Assembly: GCF_011386835.1 (NCBI RefSeq)
Contig: NC_088797.1
Coordinates: 95,242,264-95,306,263 of the forward strand
Direction: 5' to 3'
DNA from: Chrysemys picta bellii
Lineage: Eukaryota > Chordata > Testudines > Emydidae
Length of the DNA: 64,000 nt
Every line of letters begins with the position of its first letter. Within the stretch, counting starts at the first letter, position 1. Positions 46,301-58,234 of the stretch are shown piece after piece. The notes beneath the pieces were generated by a model. That model saw only the letters and a program-made list of their open reading frames with translations, had not been told where the DNA came from and did not search any database. A program made the translations under genes and the position numbers.

Positions 46301-47527
46301 ATTAAAACAACCCCCCCAAACCAACCTCAAATACCCTATTCACTGAAGTGCTCAGTAAAACAAACAAATGCATCTTATAACTCTCTCCCCAAGATGTGAC
46401 TTTTAGATTTGATATTGATTGAATGATCAATGGGGGAGTATTCAGAGGTAGGTTGAACTGAACACAAATTCCTAGTTTAGACTAAATTTAGTTAAGACCA
46501 TATTAATTCTTCATACACTGAACTGGCCAAATACATTCCTAACAGCTGTATCACTGTCAACATCATTGCTATCAACAATTTCCCATTATGTATGTGTTTA
46601 ATGCTGTGGACCGTCCATCCAGTCTTTGCAGCCAGATCAGTGAATGCTTTACACTCCTAATTGTGTCCTTCAAAGGATGTCTGACAAATGATTCTCCCCG
46701 CCCCACACACACACGCACACACAAAAAAGCATGATAATACAGGTCACTCAGTGTTTTAGGTGTCTTTCAGAGTGTATAGATGTAGTGTCCTTTTTGACAA
46801 CTGTGTACAGTCTTCCAATTTTACTGGATTTTCAAATACAACACTGTATTAAATGTATACAATGCAAATAATACAAAGCAAGTAAAACTATCTGCTCTTA
46901 AATGTACATGTCTTACAAACGTACTGTCTTCCTTGGATGGTTGGAGAACTCTTTGTGGGTAAACTTGATTTTCTTACAGGTTGGGCCACGCTGCCTCCAC
47001 ATGTGTCCTGTAAATCTCTCCATTCCCTCAAACCTGCTGGTTCTTGTACTGGATCTAATACTTTAGTTGAGACCAAAAGATTGGATGGATCCCTTGCATG
47101 TAACACTGAGCTACAGGAAAGACCCTGAAATGTCTGTTTTATTTGAAACTTCAGGTTTAATTTGTCAGAAGAAAGTTTGCCCTCAATGCAAATGAGATTT
47201 TGTTGATTGCACTGAAGACATAGCAAACGTCAAACTCCATATTTCCTTCAATGCCTTGTCACCAGTGACTGATTTCACTTTGCTGACTCATTGGTTAGAA
47301 CTAAGTAAACATGTGGGGTGAGAAGTGTAGGGAGGAAAGTGGGGTGAGGTGTGTGTATGTGTGTGGTTTTTTTGTTCAGTTTAAAAAAAAATAGTAATAG
47401 GGATTTGTTTCCATATGGGTCACACTGTCAACAAGCATGTCTATTTTCACATTGATGAATGACTTACAATCTGGACCACAAGTCAATTTTGACTCAAACC
47501 TCTAGCACAGGGCTAGTAAGTGTTTAA
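43366..47527. other. About 4.2 kb without recognised genes
   Basis: AT-rich. Short simple repeats at 46702-46727 (CA-rich) and 47350-47365 (GT-rich). No exon, LINE or LTR that I can identify. Confidence 0.4.
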
Positions 47528-47537
47528 GAAAATGCAA

Positions 47538-48078
47538 AACAACAAGGAGTCCTTGTGGGACCTTACAGACTAACAAATTTATTTGGGCATAAGCTTTCAT
47601 GGGCTAAAAGCCACTTCATCAGATGCATGGAAAATACAAGAAGCAGAATATATATTACAGCACATGAAAAGATGGGAGTTGCCTTACCAAGTGGAGGGTC
47701 AGTGTTAACCAGGCCAATTCAATGAAGGTGGAAGTGGCCCATTCTCAACAGTTGACAAGAAGGAGTGAATATCAGCAGAGGGCAAACTACTTTTTGTAGT
47801 TTTCCCTCTGCTGATACTCACTCCTTGTCAACTTGAGAAAGGGCCCTGACCCCCTTGATTGAATTGGCCTGGTTAGCACTAACACCTCCCCCGCTTCATG
47901 TGCTGTAATATTTATTTATAATACATATTGCCTACTGTATTTTCCACTCCATGCATCTGATGAAGTGCGTTTTAGCCCCCACAAGCTTATGCCCCAATAA
48001 ATGTTAGTCTCTACGGTGTCATAAGGACTCTCATAGTCTGTATCAGTAAAAACAAATAGTGCTACCACTCTGAAACCT
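47538..48078 (+). mobile_element. Long fold-back Penelope-like tail element
   Basis: 541 bp made of two arms of about 250 bp in inverted orientation: left about 47541-47790, right about 47800-48030. The centre 'caaactactttttgtagttt' (47787-47806) is itself a tight hairpin. The right arm carries the PLE tail sense text ('gcttatgccccaataaatgt', 'agtgctaccactctgaaacc'). Flanks gaaaatgcaa (47528-47537) and gagaatgcaa (48079-48088) match at 9 of 10. The arms are more diverged from each other than in the 4301 and 53977 copies, so this is probably older or another subfamily. Confidence 0.8.
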
Positions 48079-48088
48079 GAGAATGCAA

Positions 48089-48725
48089 CAAGTCTAAACA
48101 ACCATTTCCAAGATAGGTAGCTGCAGGGAGATTTAAACACACACAAAACCCTATGCATTTAAATAAAAGGTCAGTTCTGAGTTCCTAACACAAGTCCAAA
48201 GTGTTTTCAAATTGAAAACGGTAAGAGGCACATGCAGTCTGTTAATTGTTGGACAACTTTTTCAGAAGCAGCATGTTACAGTGTAGTTGTTCAAAGGCTG
48301 TCAGACAATCAAGTACTCACTATTTGTATATTCAAAAGTATACGAATTTTTTCTGAACTGGGAGAGTCACAGAAGTGTCAACCCAAGGTAGACTAGTTTT
48401 GAAAGGAATAGAAAAACAGCTTAGGAATCGATTGAGTAACAAAATAAAGCTTAATGAAGCTGACAAATCCTGATCACAATGGTCAGCTGGTAGCAGTAGT
48501 AATGCTTATAGAAGTGATATGTGCATTCTAAAAATACACTAACAAATCAGCTTTCAACTTAAGCAAAGAAACCTTTGAAAAACTTCTGGGAGGAGAAAGT
48601 AATTAAGATGCTAATGTACTTTATATGCACCATACAAAAGGGGAGATACCTTCTGACTATTCTCAACATAAAGGGACTTCTGAAAGAGGACCACTCATAA
48701 TGAGCTAATATCTCATGAAACATCC
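48089..48725. other. No gene seen
   Basis: AT-rich, no recognised feature. Confidence 0.4.
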
Positions 48726-49897
48726 TGTCATGGGTTTGGGCCCTTTGGGGTGTCACCTGATGTGCTGGGATGCTAGTGCGTCAGTCTATTCTGTCAGCCT
48801 CGGTCTCCTTTACCTGGCCTTGCTGGGTTAGGCTCACAAACCTTTTCCAGCCAAATGCACAGGCAGGGCTACATCCAGCTGCTGAGACAGAGATCCATCC
48901 TGGAAAGATTCAGCCTTAAGGGCTTGTCCCAACACTCTGGTGCCCTTTCCCTTTAAGGGGTACAAACCCAAAGGTTTTTGGAAATTTGCCCCCTCCCTCA
49001 ATGTGGAGGGAGATGTGCACAACTTCTTGTGTCCCTTCTTCCCCCAGTTAGAAATTATATAAACTGGGTTATAGTATAAACAAGAAATAAGTTTATTAAC
49101 TACAAAAGGTGAATTTTAAGTGAATTTAAGAGATAACAGACAGAACAAAGCAGATTACTGACCCAATAAAGCAAAATACACAAGCTAAGCTCAATATACT
49201 TAGGTTACAAAATGTAAATTCTCACCCTAAATATTGTTTTAGGCAGATTGCAAAGTTTGTGGTTCAGAGTTCTAATTATATTCCTTTTCAGACTGGACTC
49301 CCCCCTTGGCTTCCCTCAAGTGGCTTTAGCAGTCTTTCTTGATGGGCAGACAGACCATGGAGAGGAAGAATCCTGTTTGCCTTCCTCCCCACCCTTAAAT
49401 AGGATTTACATAAGGCAGGAATTCTTTATTTCCTAAACTTGACACACACACACACCCCTTTCCTTCCAATGGAAAGTTACAAGAAGTCCCCAGGTAATGT
49501 TTAGTATCAGGTGACAAGATCAGCTGACTCTGTAGTATCACAGCATCCATGAGTCAGTGGCAGTATGGAGCGTCCGCAAGAAGGCCAAGCCTTCCTACAG
49601 TCCGTTGTCTTCGTTGATTGGCCATCAGCCCTGTCTGGCTTTTTTCCATCATTGTACTTGAAGTGTTAGAAGTAGGCATCACCCAAAGTAGCATAAAAGG
49701 AATATTGACCATGTACCTATTCCTAACTTCAGATACAGTAAGGATATAGGCATACAAAATGGATAATCACCTTCAGTAAATTATAACCTTTCCAAGGATA
49801 TCTTACAAGACCCATCTTGCATAAAGTACATCACAGTTATGTCATATTTGTATCATAAGCATATTTTCAGAAAGAATATGGAGTGAAATGTGTCACA
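48726..49897 (-). mobile_element. Solo LTR, antisense, about 1.17 kb
   Basis: On the minus strand it begins TGTGACACATTTCAC and ends AAACCCATGACA. The plus strand carries 'ataaacaagaaataagttta' at about 49077, which in LTR sense contains an AATAAA-like block just upstream ('ttaataaact' when reversed). A (CA)n tract lies at 49442-49454. Flanks catcc and tcgcc do not support a TSD. Clearly related to 41163-42259. Confidence 0.7.
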
Positions 49898-50330
49898 TCG
49901 CCAGAAAAAGAAAGATTAACTGGGAGATTTCTGTCCTCTCTGGTTGTTTTGCCATCCCATCCCTGTTACCAGGATTTGCCCTTTTTCTAGCAAAGGTCAA
50001 CCATATGCTTTACCAGAGTAATCTTTATCGTAGATTAAAAGAGGAGGTGGGGAAAAAAACTAAAGCAAAAGCTCCATGAGAAAGCACATGATGCAAGTCT
50101 GTCCTCTCTGTAGCAGTCTGCATAAAATAGTTATCCCTGCAAACACCTGATTCTTTGGAGAATTAAAAGTACTTGGGTAGGGAGGAAGAAATGAGATAAG
50201 GTACAGAACAGGAACAGAGGCTGGGAAAAAGTGGGGCATATTCCGCCACAATATTTTAAGAAGAAACTCACTTGTCTCCGTTCTCTAGTAGATGCATACA
50301 TCAGCTCCCTCTGTGGATTAAGCTGTTAGA
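49898..50330. other. No gene seen
   Basis: No recognised feature. Confidence 0.35.
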
Positions 50331-50715
50331 GCTGCTTTTGGTTTACCACAGGCAGCGCAGCAGAGCTCAGGCAGGCTGTGTGCAGACCGTGGCCCCATGC
50401 TGCTCCTGGAAGTAGCTGCTGCTGGCACGTCTCTGCGCACCCCTTGAGGGGATGGGGGCAGCGGGTCTCCGTGCGCTGCCTGTGCCCACAAGCACTGCTC
50501 CCGCAGCTACCATTGGCTGGTTTCCAACCAATAGGAGCTGTGAGGACAGTGCTGGGGGCGGGGGCAGTGCATGGAACCACACACACACACACCCGCTGCC
50601 AAGGGCACACAGAGACATTCCAACAGCAGCCAGACGCTTCTGGGAGCGGTGTGGGGCTATGGCAGGCTGCCTGCCTGAGCACCCTGCAGGACTTTTAGCA
50701 GCCCGAAGATCGTGA
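50331..50715. repeat. GC-rich dispersed repeat with central palindrome
   Basis: GC-rich island in AT-rich DNA. Centre 'ccattggctggtttccaacc' followed by 'aataggagct' forms a hairpin around 50509-50541. (AC)n at 50577-50592. It resembles a common turtle GC-rich repeat but the ends were not found. Frames of up to 118 residues on both strands are incidental. Confidence 0.4.
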
Positions 50716-50861
50716 GGGGGCAGCCAAAGAGCCTGGCATTCTGGACAGAAATGTTAGACGGGCCAGATTTTGCTCACTCCTGTCCTAAGGCAATGCTGTG
50801 GTAAAAACAGCTAATATGATTCCCCTATTTGTGTCCCAGGATTGCAAATAGGAGTAGAAAA

Positions 50862-51033
50862 GCTATTTTTACCTCTGTAATTTGCACCAGTGTAACTGCA
50901 GTTCCAGTGCGAATATACTGGAGAGGGCTCAGAAGAGCCACCAGAATGATTAAAGGATTCGAAAACGTCTTATAGTGAGAGACTCCTGGAGTGAAATCTA
51001 TTTAGCTCAGCAAACAGAAAGTTAAGGGGAGAC
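50862..51033 (+). mobile_element. CR1 LINE scrap
   Basis: Matches the C-terminal part of CR1 ORF2 at nucleotide level: 'tttttacctctgtaatttgc', 'tactggagagggctcagaag', 'agaatgattaaaggattcga', 'aaatctatttagctcagcaa'. Both ends truncated, with an internal deletion near 50915. Confidence 0.7.
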
Positions 51034-51049
51034 TTGGCTCAGTGTCTGT

Positions 51050-51224
51050 CAGCCCAGCAGTGTCCCCCACCTGTCGGCGCCGCACGCTGCTGCCCCGGTC
51101 TCCAGCCCCAGTGCTAGCCCCACCCAGACCCACCTCCACGAGGCACACCCCCTGCAGGGCTAGTGCTGGATCCGGAGACTGGCAGCAGCATGTGGCGCTG
51201 GTAGGAGGGGGACACAGCCAGGCT
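51050..51224. mobile_element. GC-rich fold-back element
   Basis: Inverted repeat with arms at 51050-51107 and 51172-51224 around a 64-bp spacer. 'agtgtcccccacctgtcggc' in the left arm pairs with 'gcgctggtaggagggggaca' in the right. About 80 per cent complementary by eye. It starts about 17 bases after the CR1 scrap ends. The family is unknown to me, and no clear TSD. Confidence 0.55.
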
Positions 51225-53599
51225 GATAGATGCTGAGCCAGGGTTGGGAGTCCTAGCCTGTGGATTCTGGGGGCTCTGGCCCTGATTTGGGGCCTGGATG
51301 CTAAGTGGGTGGGCCATGGCTACGTCCCTGTGTTAGACATGTCTCACATGAGACTCCTCAAACTGCAGAAGAATCCACTCTGGTGAGTCCCATTCAGTCC
51401 TCAGTGTCAAAAAGAATGGTTGCCATAACAAGAAGGTTCAAGTGTTATAAAATTAAGGGGAAATGAGGATCATTAGGATTCTAATAAGGAGTAGAAGATG
51501 GGGGAGAGGGTGGTGTAAGAGGAAGGATATGATATGTGGTGGTGTAGTGGAGTCCTGCTTTTGATTGTGCTGTTATTGCAGCTTGAGCCATGTATTATGT
51601 TCTAGTCTCCTCTTGATGCACAGAACTATCATTAGCATAAAAAAGAGCTTACCTGATAGGTCAAACAACTTGTAACTATTACATTCCAGATTTTACAGAA
51701 ATTAAATAAGGAAAAACTATTTTGTGACATGACACAAGTCATAGGCTGCTACTGGTTCTGAAGCAATAAAGAGCAACAGAGAAAGGATCCTTCCTGAATA
51801 ACAAAAGTACTTGCCTGCATTTCAAATTTGGTGGACTATACTATACTCAGATTCTTTAGACTGAGGAAATAGATTGTACCTAGAGAGAGCAAACTGAATG
51901 GGTTGCAACATGAGTGGATGTATTTTACCTATTTAACCTTGCATCAAGGTCCCTGTCCTAAGGAGCTTTATAATATTACATTACAATGTACAATGGGAGA
52001 TAAGATGTAACATACACATCCCTTTTTTTGGTCCCTATAATATTGCCACTCATATTGGATCTTAAAAGTTGGCAAGGGAATGGCTAACTGTTCTATCTCT
52101 AATTATACCCATTTTCCCTGACACACTCATACACAGTGTCTCTAACCCACTGAATTACTTACTTTTTTCCTCCATTCAAATTCTAATTGTAACTAGACTT
52201 CGCCCTGCCTTGTGAAAATCCACCCCAAACTGCTACCATCACTGCATCTCTATCAACCACCTACATAGCAGCTTCCACTTGCTGTTTCAGCTGCCATTCC
52301 TATGTCTCATCAGACAACATTCCCATTCCCCTTCAGAAAAACAGCTGAAAGGAAATAGCTCTGTGGACATGAGTAGGACTTGTGGGGTTCTGAAGGCCTA
52401 CTGCTGTGCTCTACTGTTGCTTGCAGTGCCTCTAGCTCCTGAGGGTCTTAGCAAGCTCCCAGGAGGTGGTACTGGGGTCCCTGACAAATAGGATCTGGCT
52501 GGGAAGTGCTAGGGAGCAGGCTATGTCTAGTTGGGGATGCAGCTGACCCCTGGTGAGGACATGGGCTTAATCTACAAGACTCAGATCTAGATTTGGAATA
52601 CCTCAAGGGAGATTGAGTTTTGCCATCATAAAGACTTGTACCCACTTGCAAAATTCTTATCTGAACCTTTGGGTCAAATGTCAAAATTCAGTGGTGGTCA
52701 GAGCCAGGGTTTTGATTTACGCTCATAAGAACAGATTTAAATGTTAAAAAATTATATAGTACACAGGTTAAGAAAAGAGTATCTGTACAATTGGGTATAG
52801 TGCTTAGATTATCCACAAATACAAAGTTTGTTTTTAAAGTCATAAGATACATATAGTGCATAATCAGCAATAACCCAAATTTAGGTGAATAAATTTAAAA
52901 ATACAGTTTAGATATTAGCATCCAAGTAGTCGGGTACATCCCTCATGAAAAGTTATACAGAGAGTTGGTTGTGGAAAACAAATACAGTATAGCAATGAGT
53001 GAAGATTGTCCCTCAGTAATTGAGACTTTAGGATCGATTGTCCATTTAGAAAATACAATCCATACTAATATGGTCTGTATCCCTGAATACTATATGGCAT
53101 TCAGTTAGAAATAAGGGCACAAGGTGAGATACTGTCTCCTCTCTTTTAAATTTAAGTGAGGACTCTGAAGCAGAGTGGCATTGGAAGGAGGCTCCAGATG
53201 GCTGGAATTAGCAGTCTTGCCTTTTGCACCAAGAATGGCAAGGTTGTGGATAGGTATGAGGGGATTGTGTTAAACAACCTGGGGTATTTTGGATGAGAAT
53301 CTATTATATGTAGTCTCAGTAGAAGGTGAGTCCATGACAGGTGAAGAGTGAATGCTAAATATCTTATTGCTACAAAGAAATCTAACACAAAGCTCATTAA
53401 AATAGTTTAAATGTATTCCCTGTAGTAGCAGAAAGGTGACTACCAGCTAATTACGTTGCCTGAAAAGAAGCAAATGGTTAGAAGTTGGTAGGGACTTTTA
53501 TGATCACTTGTGAAGGGCAGAGCTTAAAATCAAGACAACACATTTTTGCTCAAAGAATGCTGAAAGACCACTTTATTATTTGTGAGTTTCATGTAACTT
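51225..53599. other. About 2.4 kb without recognised genes
   Basis: No recognised exon. Near 51945 'catcaaggtccctgtcctaa' then 'gagctttataat' resembles an old SINE end. The rest is AT-rich. Confidence 0.4.
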
Positions 53600-53830
53600 A
53601 GTAATTTTGCCCTTCTATGGTACCCTCTATCAAAGGATCTCAAAGTGTGTGGCAACCACTAATGAACTGAGCCTCATATCCCTGCTGTGAGGAAGGTAAG
53701 CTCCACCATTTCTGAGATGTGGAATTGACACCGAAGCCTAAATGACTTTCCAAGACTATGGCAGAGCCAGCAGGAGAACCCAGGTATCCTACCTCCAGCT
53801 CCTGTGCCTCAGCCGCAGCCTGTCTTTCTT
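53600..53830 (-). mobile_element. MIR/CORE-type SINE, reverse orientation
   Basis: Reverse-strand CORE-SINE text: 'caaaggatctcaaagtgtg', 'gtgaggaaggtaag', 'gactttccaagactatggca', 'gagccagcaggagaacccag'. Compare 10668-10877, which is the same class on the other strand. Highly diverged. Confidence 0.65.
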
Positions 53831-53976
53831 CCTATTCCCTGTTCAAACCAAGGGGTCCAGAGCAGATATGCCTCAGCTGAAATGGGGCGTGGGGATTCGG
53901 AATCAACGTGTACTTAGATATGCTCAGATACTTAAGGTCTTTTGTCTAAATTATTAGAGTGACACATACATTAGAA

Positions 53977-54101
53977 AAAACAAGGAGTCCTTGTGGCACC
54001 TTAGAGACTAACAAAATTAATTTGTTAGTCTCTAAAGTGCCACAAGGACTCCTCGTTGTTTTTGCTGCTACAGACTAACACGGCTACCACTCTGAAACCT
54101 G
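53977..54101 (+). mobile_element. Minimal fold-back Penelope-like tail
   Basis: 125 bp. The left arm (53982-54016) and right arm (54020-54057) are complementary over about 35 bp with a spacer of a few bases. The right arm runs on to the normal PLE end 'agactaacacggctaccac'. Perfect 13-bp TSD acatacattagaa at 53964-53976 and 54102-54114. The smallest of the fold-back PLE tails here. Confidence 0.85.
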
Positions 54102-54114
54102 ACATACATTAGAA

Positions 54115-55223
54115 GTATCTTAAGAAGAAAACCTAGGAAATGGGCCTAAAATAGCTAAGAAAAAATAAATTGAAATAAAGGTAGCATCTCCTATAGGCTG
54201 CAAGTGAAGGGCTCTGAATCCTAATACACAAATCAAAGATACTTTTACTCCTGAGAACTAAGTTTCCCCCAGTGCAGACTTTTAACGTCAAACTGCTTTA
54301 AGGACAATTGCAATAACATACCCTCACTTCTTTATGAAAAGAAATCTGTGCAAATGCCTTTTCTATTTCCTTGATTTATGGACAAACAAAACAGTCTCAA
54401 GTGCTCTGTCTCCAGAATGAGTCAACTTTTAATAATGCAGTATTTCAAAACAAAACCCAATAAATACCTGTCAGCTTCTCCATCCAGATAACACTTCTCA
54501 AAGGTAAATTCATTCTGTAGCAATTTCTCCATTTTAAACTGTCAAGCCAGAGCCTGTCTAATAAAGGGATTATTTCCTACCCAATTGGATCAGGGATAGT
54601 TAAGATCCCAGTCTGTCATCTTCGTGGCAATGCAGTATGTTGGCGCTCTTGATAATGGCCCTATTTCCTTGAAGTTTCTTGACAAAGAGGAAGGTACCCA
54701 AACTTTGACAGAACGTGCTCTATATACAAGAGAGAGGATGCTATTTCCACATGATGCCAGTTTCATATCCTTCTCTAAGGATGTGAAAACTTCAAACAGC
54801 TAATTGAAAAGTCAATATAGATTTTCCCCATAAACTGTGAACTTTCTGACCCTGTTGGAAAAGCGGGAGCTGCAGTACCACTAGGAGAAGTGAGACGACA
54901 ATGCGCTGGCAGTATTTCTATTTCATTAAAAGAGGACTAGTGAATAATCATTGGCGTATACCTCATGGGAGTTACTAGAATTAGTCAGAAGGAGGGGACC
55001 TGCTTTATTAAAATCTGTTCCAGCTGTGATTTCCAGGAAGTCTTTACCCTGAGTTGCTGACTTTTCACATAACGTTTTGTGGGGACTGGGAAACCTACAT
55101 GATGCAGGAAATGGCAAGTGATTTCAGCTATGCTTTAACTCTTATTTTCGAACGATCTGTTGGGTGAAGTAATGATGGCACGATGAATGGAGAGTGACAT
55201 TCTGTAACTACTGTGGATGGGGT
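54115..55223. other. No gene seen
   Basis: AT-rich, nothing recognised. Confidence 0.4.
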
Positions 55224-56112
55224 TGTCACACTAACTGGAGTGGCTCATGACCATGATTGCCAAGCTCAGGTTAGACTGTCAAAAAGCAGGACAGAAACCC
55301 CAAACTGGTTGTATGTTCTATAATTAGATTTCACCAACCCAGTAACAAGTGTGAATTCCTAAAGCTCAATCACAGTATATCAAGAAATCAGATAGTCTCC
55401 TTGGATGTTCCAGTCTATCTTGCCAAGCTGGACTATGCGACAGATGGTCACTTTACACCAAAAATCACAGCAATATTCAGGTTACTCCCACTCCACAAAG
55501 ACTGTTGCTTACCCCAGATCAATTGTACTGTGATCTCAAACCAAAGACAATGCCTGCAGCCAATCCTGTAATTAACTAAAAAATGTATTAACTAAGAAAA
55601 GAAATAACTCTTATTTATAGGTTAAGCCAAGAAACATACACACAAAAATAAGTTACAATCTTAGATTTAAAAAGGTAATAGAAGCTTCTATAATAAGCAG
55701 GATTAATACATGCAGCATCCAACAAGCATTCCATAAACTCTAAACATCTTCTTCTAATGCTAATATCTGTTTTAACTATACTAACCCACAGATGGGCCAG
55801 ACTGGTTTCCAGTTACGTATTTGTCAGTGTTCAGTGAGGCTCTGGGCCTTTGGCATGAGCTGGCACCTGGTCCGCCAGCATCAGATGGGTATCACAAATC
55901 TTAATGTCAGTAACCCCTACTATGACTTTAGAACTGTTTCTCATTCTATATTACCTAGTTTCTTTTCATATGGGGATAAATTGTTACTTTTGAGGCCTCC
56001 ATCGCTTTATCATGTTTTACTGCAGCGGTCTTTCTGTTGCTGTATGATTGGTTCTTTATCTTGAAGCCATATTCTTGCTTTCTACAACTGCTGACTGTGA
56101 TCTATGCAAAAA
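55224..56112 (-). mobile_element. Solo LTR, antisense
   Basis: Plus-strand left end TGTCACACTAACTGG. The right end lies near 'atctatgcaaaaaca' and is approximate. Assignment rests on remembered chelonian LTR text such as 'caccaacccagtaacaagtg' (55332) and 'gaagcttctataataagcag' (55681). No coding sequence and no confirmed TSD. Confidence 0.5.
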
Positions 56113-58234
56113 CAATTTGCTGTGCTTTAGATAAATAAAATACTAAAATATTGTTAAATACAGTAGTTCAGCACAGGGATTATGAACATGCAGCAGTTCT
56201 TTGAGTGTTGATGGAGAAATATGTGTTTTAAGATTAAACCAAAATATTCAATTGACTTTAATGGGAGCTGAATAAGGACAATAATGAGAAACTCAAATGG
56301 TTAACTTGTACATAGAAACTTTATCAGATGGAAAGAGACACACTAATACCTTAAAGGCAGATGTTACTTGAGGCCTTCAGGGCTGACACTTGGGGGTAGG
56401 GGAGGAAGGCGGGGAGAGAGATAGAGAATATCCTACTGAAAGGTCACTCAAAAAAAGAGCATTTCTGGTGAGCAAAGAATATCCTTCAAGTCTCCTGCTG
56501 TAAAACTTCCCTAGAAATCTTTTCAAGTAACACAAATCACTGAGTGGGCACTCTTGGAAAATGCTTTTTTTTTTTTCCCAAAAGATTTAAATCTATAGCT
56601 TACATATGGGTAACAATTAGCAGGATATTTGTTTCCAAGAGATAAATGGACTGATGTGTCTAAAGCATTTTAGAATATGGAAATAGAATTCTATTTCATG
56701 GTGATTAGGTTCTACTCTCTCTGGAAATAGTAACGTCACAATTATAATTATAAAGACTAAGAATAATCAAGGTTTAGAAGTACAGCCAAACAATAAAACT
56801 GATTATCCTAGATTTAGGATATATACAATAATTATCAAAATGGATCAGCTTAATCACACCTGCATGTTTGTTAGCCAAGATAGGCTTCCTCTTTCACCTA
56901 GGTTTGGTATAATATCAGATTTTTGTCAGCTCCTCTCTCCATTCCAGTGATGTCTGTTTCTCACACAAAACATAAATGCGACTCTGGGAACTCTAGTTCA
57001 TTTGTTGAAACTTTAATGACTTGCAACACATTTGCCGTCCTACTCTACCATATAACTTGTCTATGAAACTCCCACTGGTTTCAGAGGGAATTGTTTTCAT
57101 GGAAGGCAGAATTTGAACCCTATGAGTCTTATTGTTTAGTTTGGAAAATCATTGCAGACTTCCACCTTCTTTGCTGATGAATCATTTTTGTCATTTCAGT
57201 GCTAATAATACAATTTGCTCAGACCCTTGCTTCATAAAATGGGAGAGTTGAGAACTGATTGGACACTTGGAATGAAATCCTAGCCCCATTTAAAATCAGT
57301 GGTAAAACTCTCATTTACTTTAATGGGGTTAGGATTTTACACAGGATTTCATTTGTAATAGCAGCAAAATTATCGTTAAGGTTACATTGAGACTTCCATT
57401 TTACACCCCCGCAATTTTTATGTGCATATAACTTCTTGCTTTGGGCTGAGAGACTTCCATGTGTAACTGAGGTTGTGGCTTTGAGGTTTTTTTTTGTTCT
57501 TTAATTTGAAAGCTTGTTGAGAGTTTAGGGTGTGATGGGGAGATATTCACATATTGAGCCATAGAACTGTGGAGAGAGAACATACTTCATTTTCAAAAAA
57601 CATTTTTGGCTTTTTTGTTTTCAATTTATTGGTGAACAAAACACCCTGACTTCTCAAATTTGGCTACTCTTCCATGAAAAATAGGTTCGGGGAGAGAATA
57701 AGTTTAAAAAAAAAACTTAAGGTATATTTGGGGTGTTTGGGAAAGGACACAAAGTTTAGTGTTTAGTTTTTTAAACATCAGAATAAACTGACCTTTCTTC
57801 CCTCTAAAACAATGTTAAAACAGGGGGACAGTTCCCGGTATTGCCATGAAAAGGAATAGGTAGAATGGCTTGTTAACCCTGGGAAATCGACCTCAAGAGG
57901 ATTTGACCACTATCTTTTTGCATCCTTGCAAATTGTATTTTACTTTGGAGGGAATCAACAACTGTGATTTTCATGTAACTTCAAATTTATTTGCATTCCT
58001 GCTTGTTCAAAGCACCTGAGTCACTTCTGCAGCATTCTCAACAATGAAGCTTTCCTTCTCCTTCACTAGAGTGAAATCCTGAATCTGTTTCAGTCAATTG
58101 GAGTGTTGCAACAGACTTCAATAAGGGCAGGATTTGACACCAGGTCTCCATGATTATTCAATGTCATTTGGACTTTCTTATCTTAATCACACATTTCCAT
58201 CTCTGAGACAGATGGGAACGAGAGTTAATGTGCA
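56113..58234. other. No gene seen; MITE relic at 57271-57351
   Basis: 57271-57351 is a palindromic scrap: 'aatgaaatcctagccccatt' against 'aggattttacacaggatttc'. The rest is AT-rich without recognised features. A T12 run is at about 56566-56577. Confidence 0.4.

Noticed and set aside
50326..50715. 118-residue minus-strand frame
   Set aside because: Inside a GC-rich dispersed repeat with a central palindrome.
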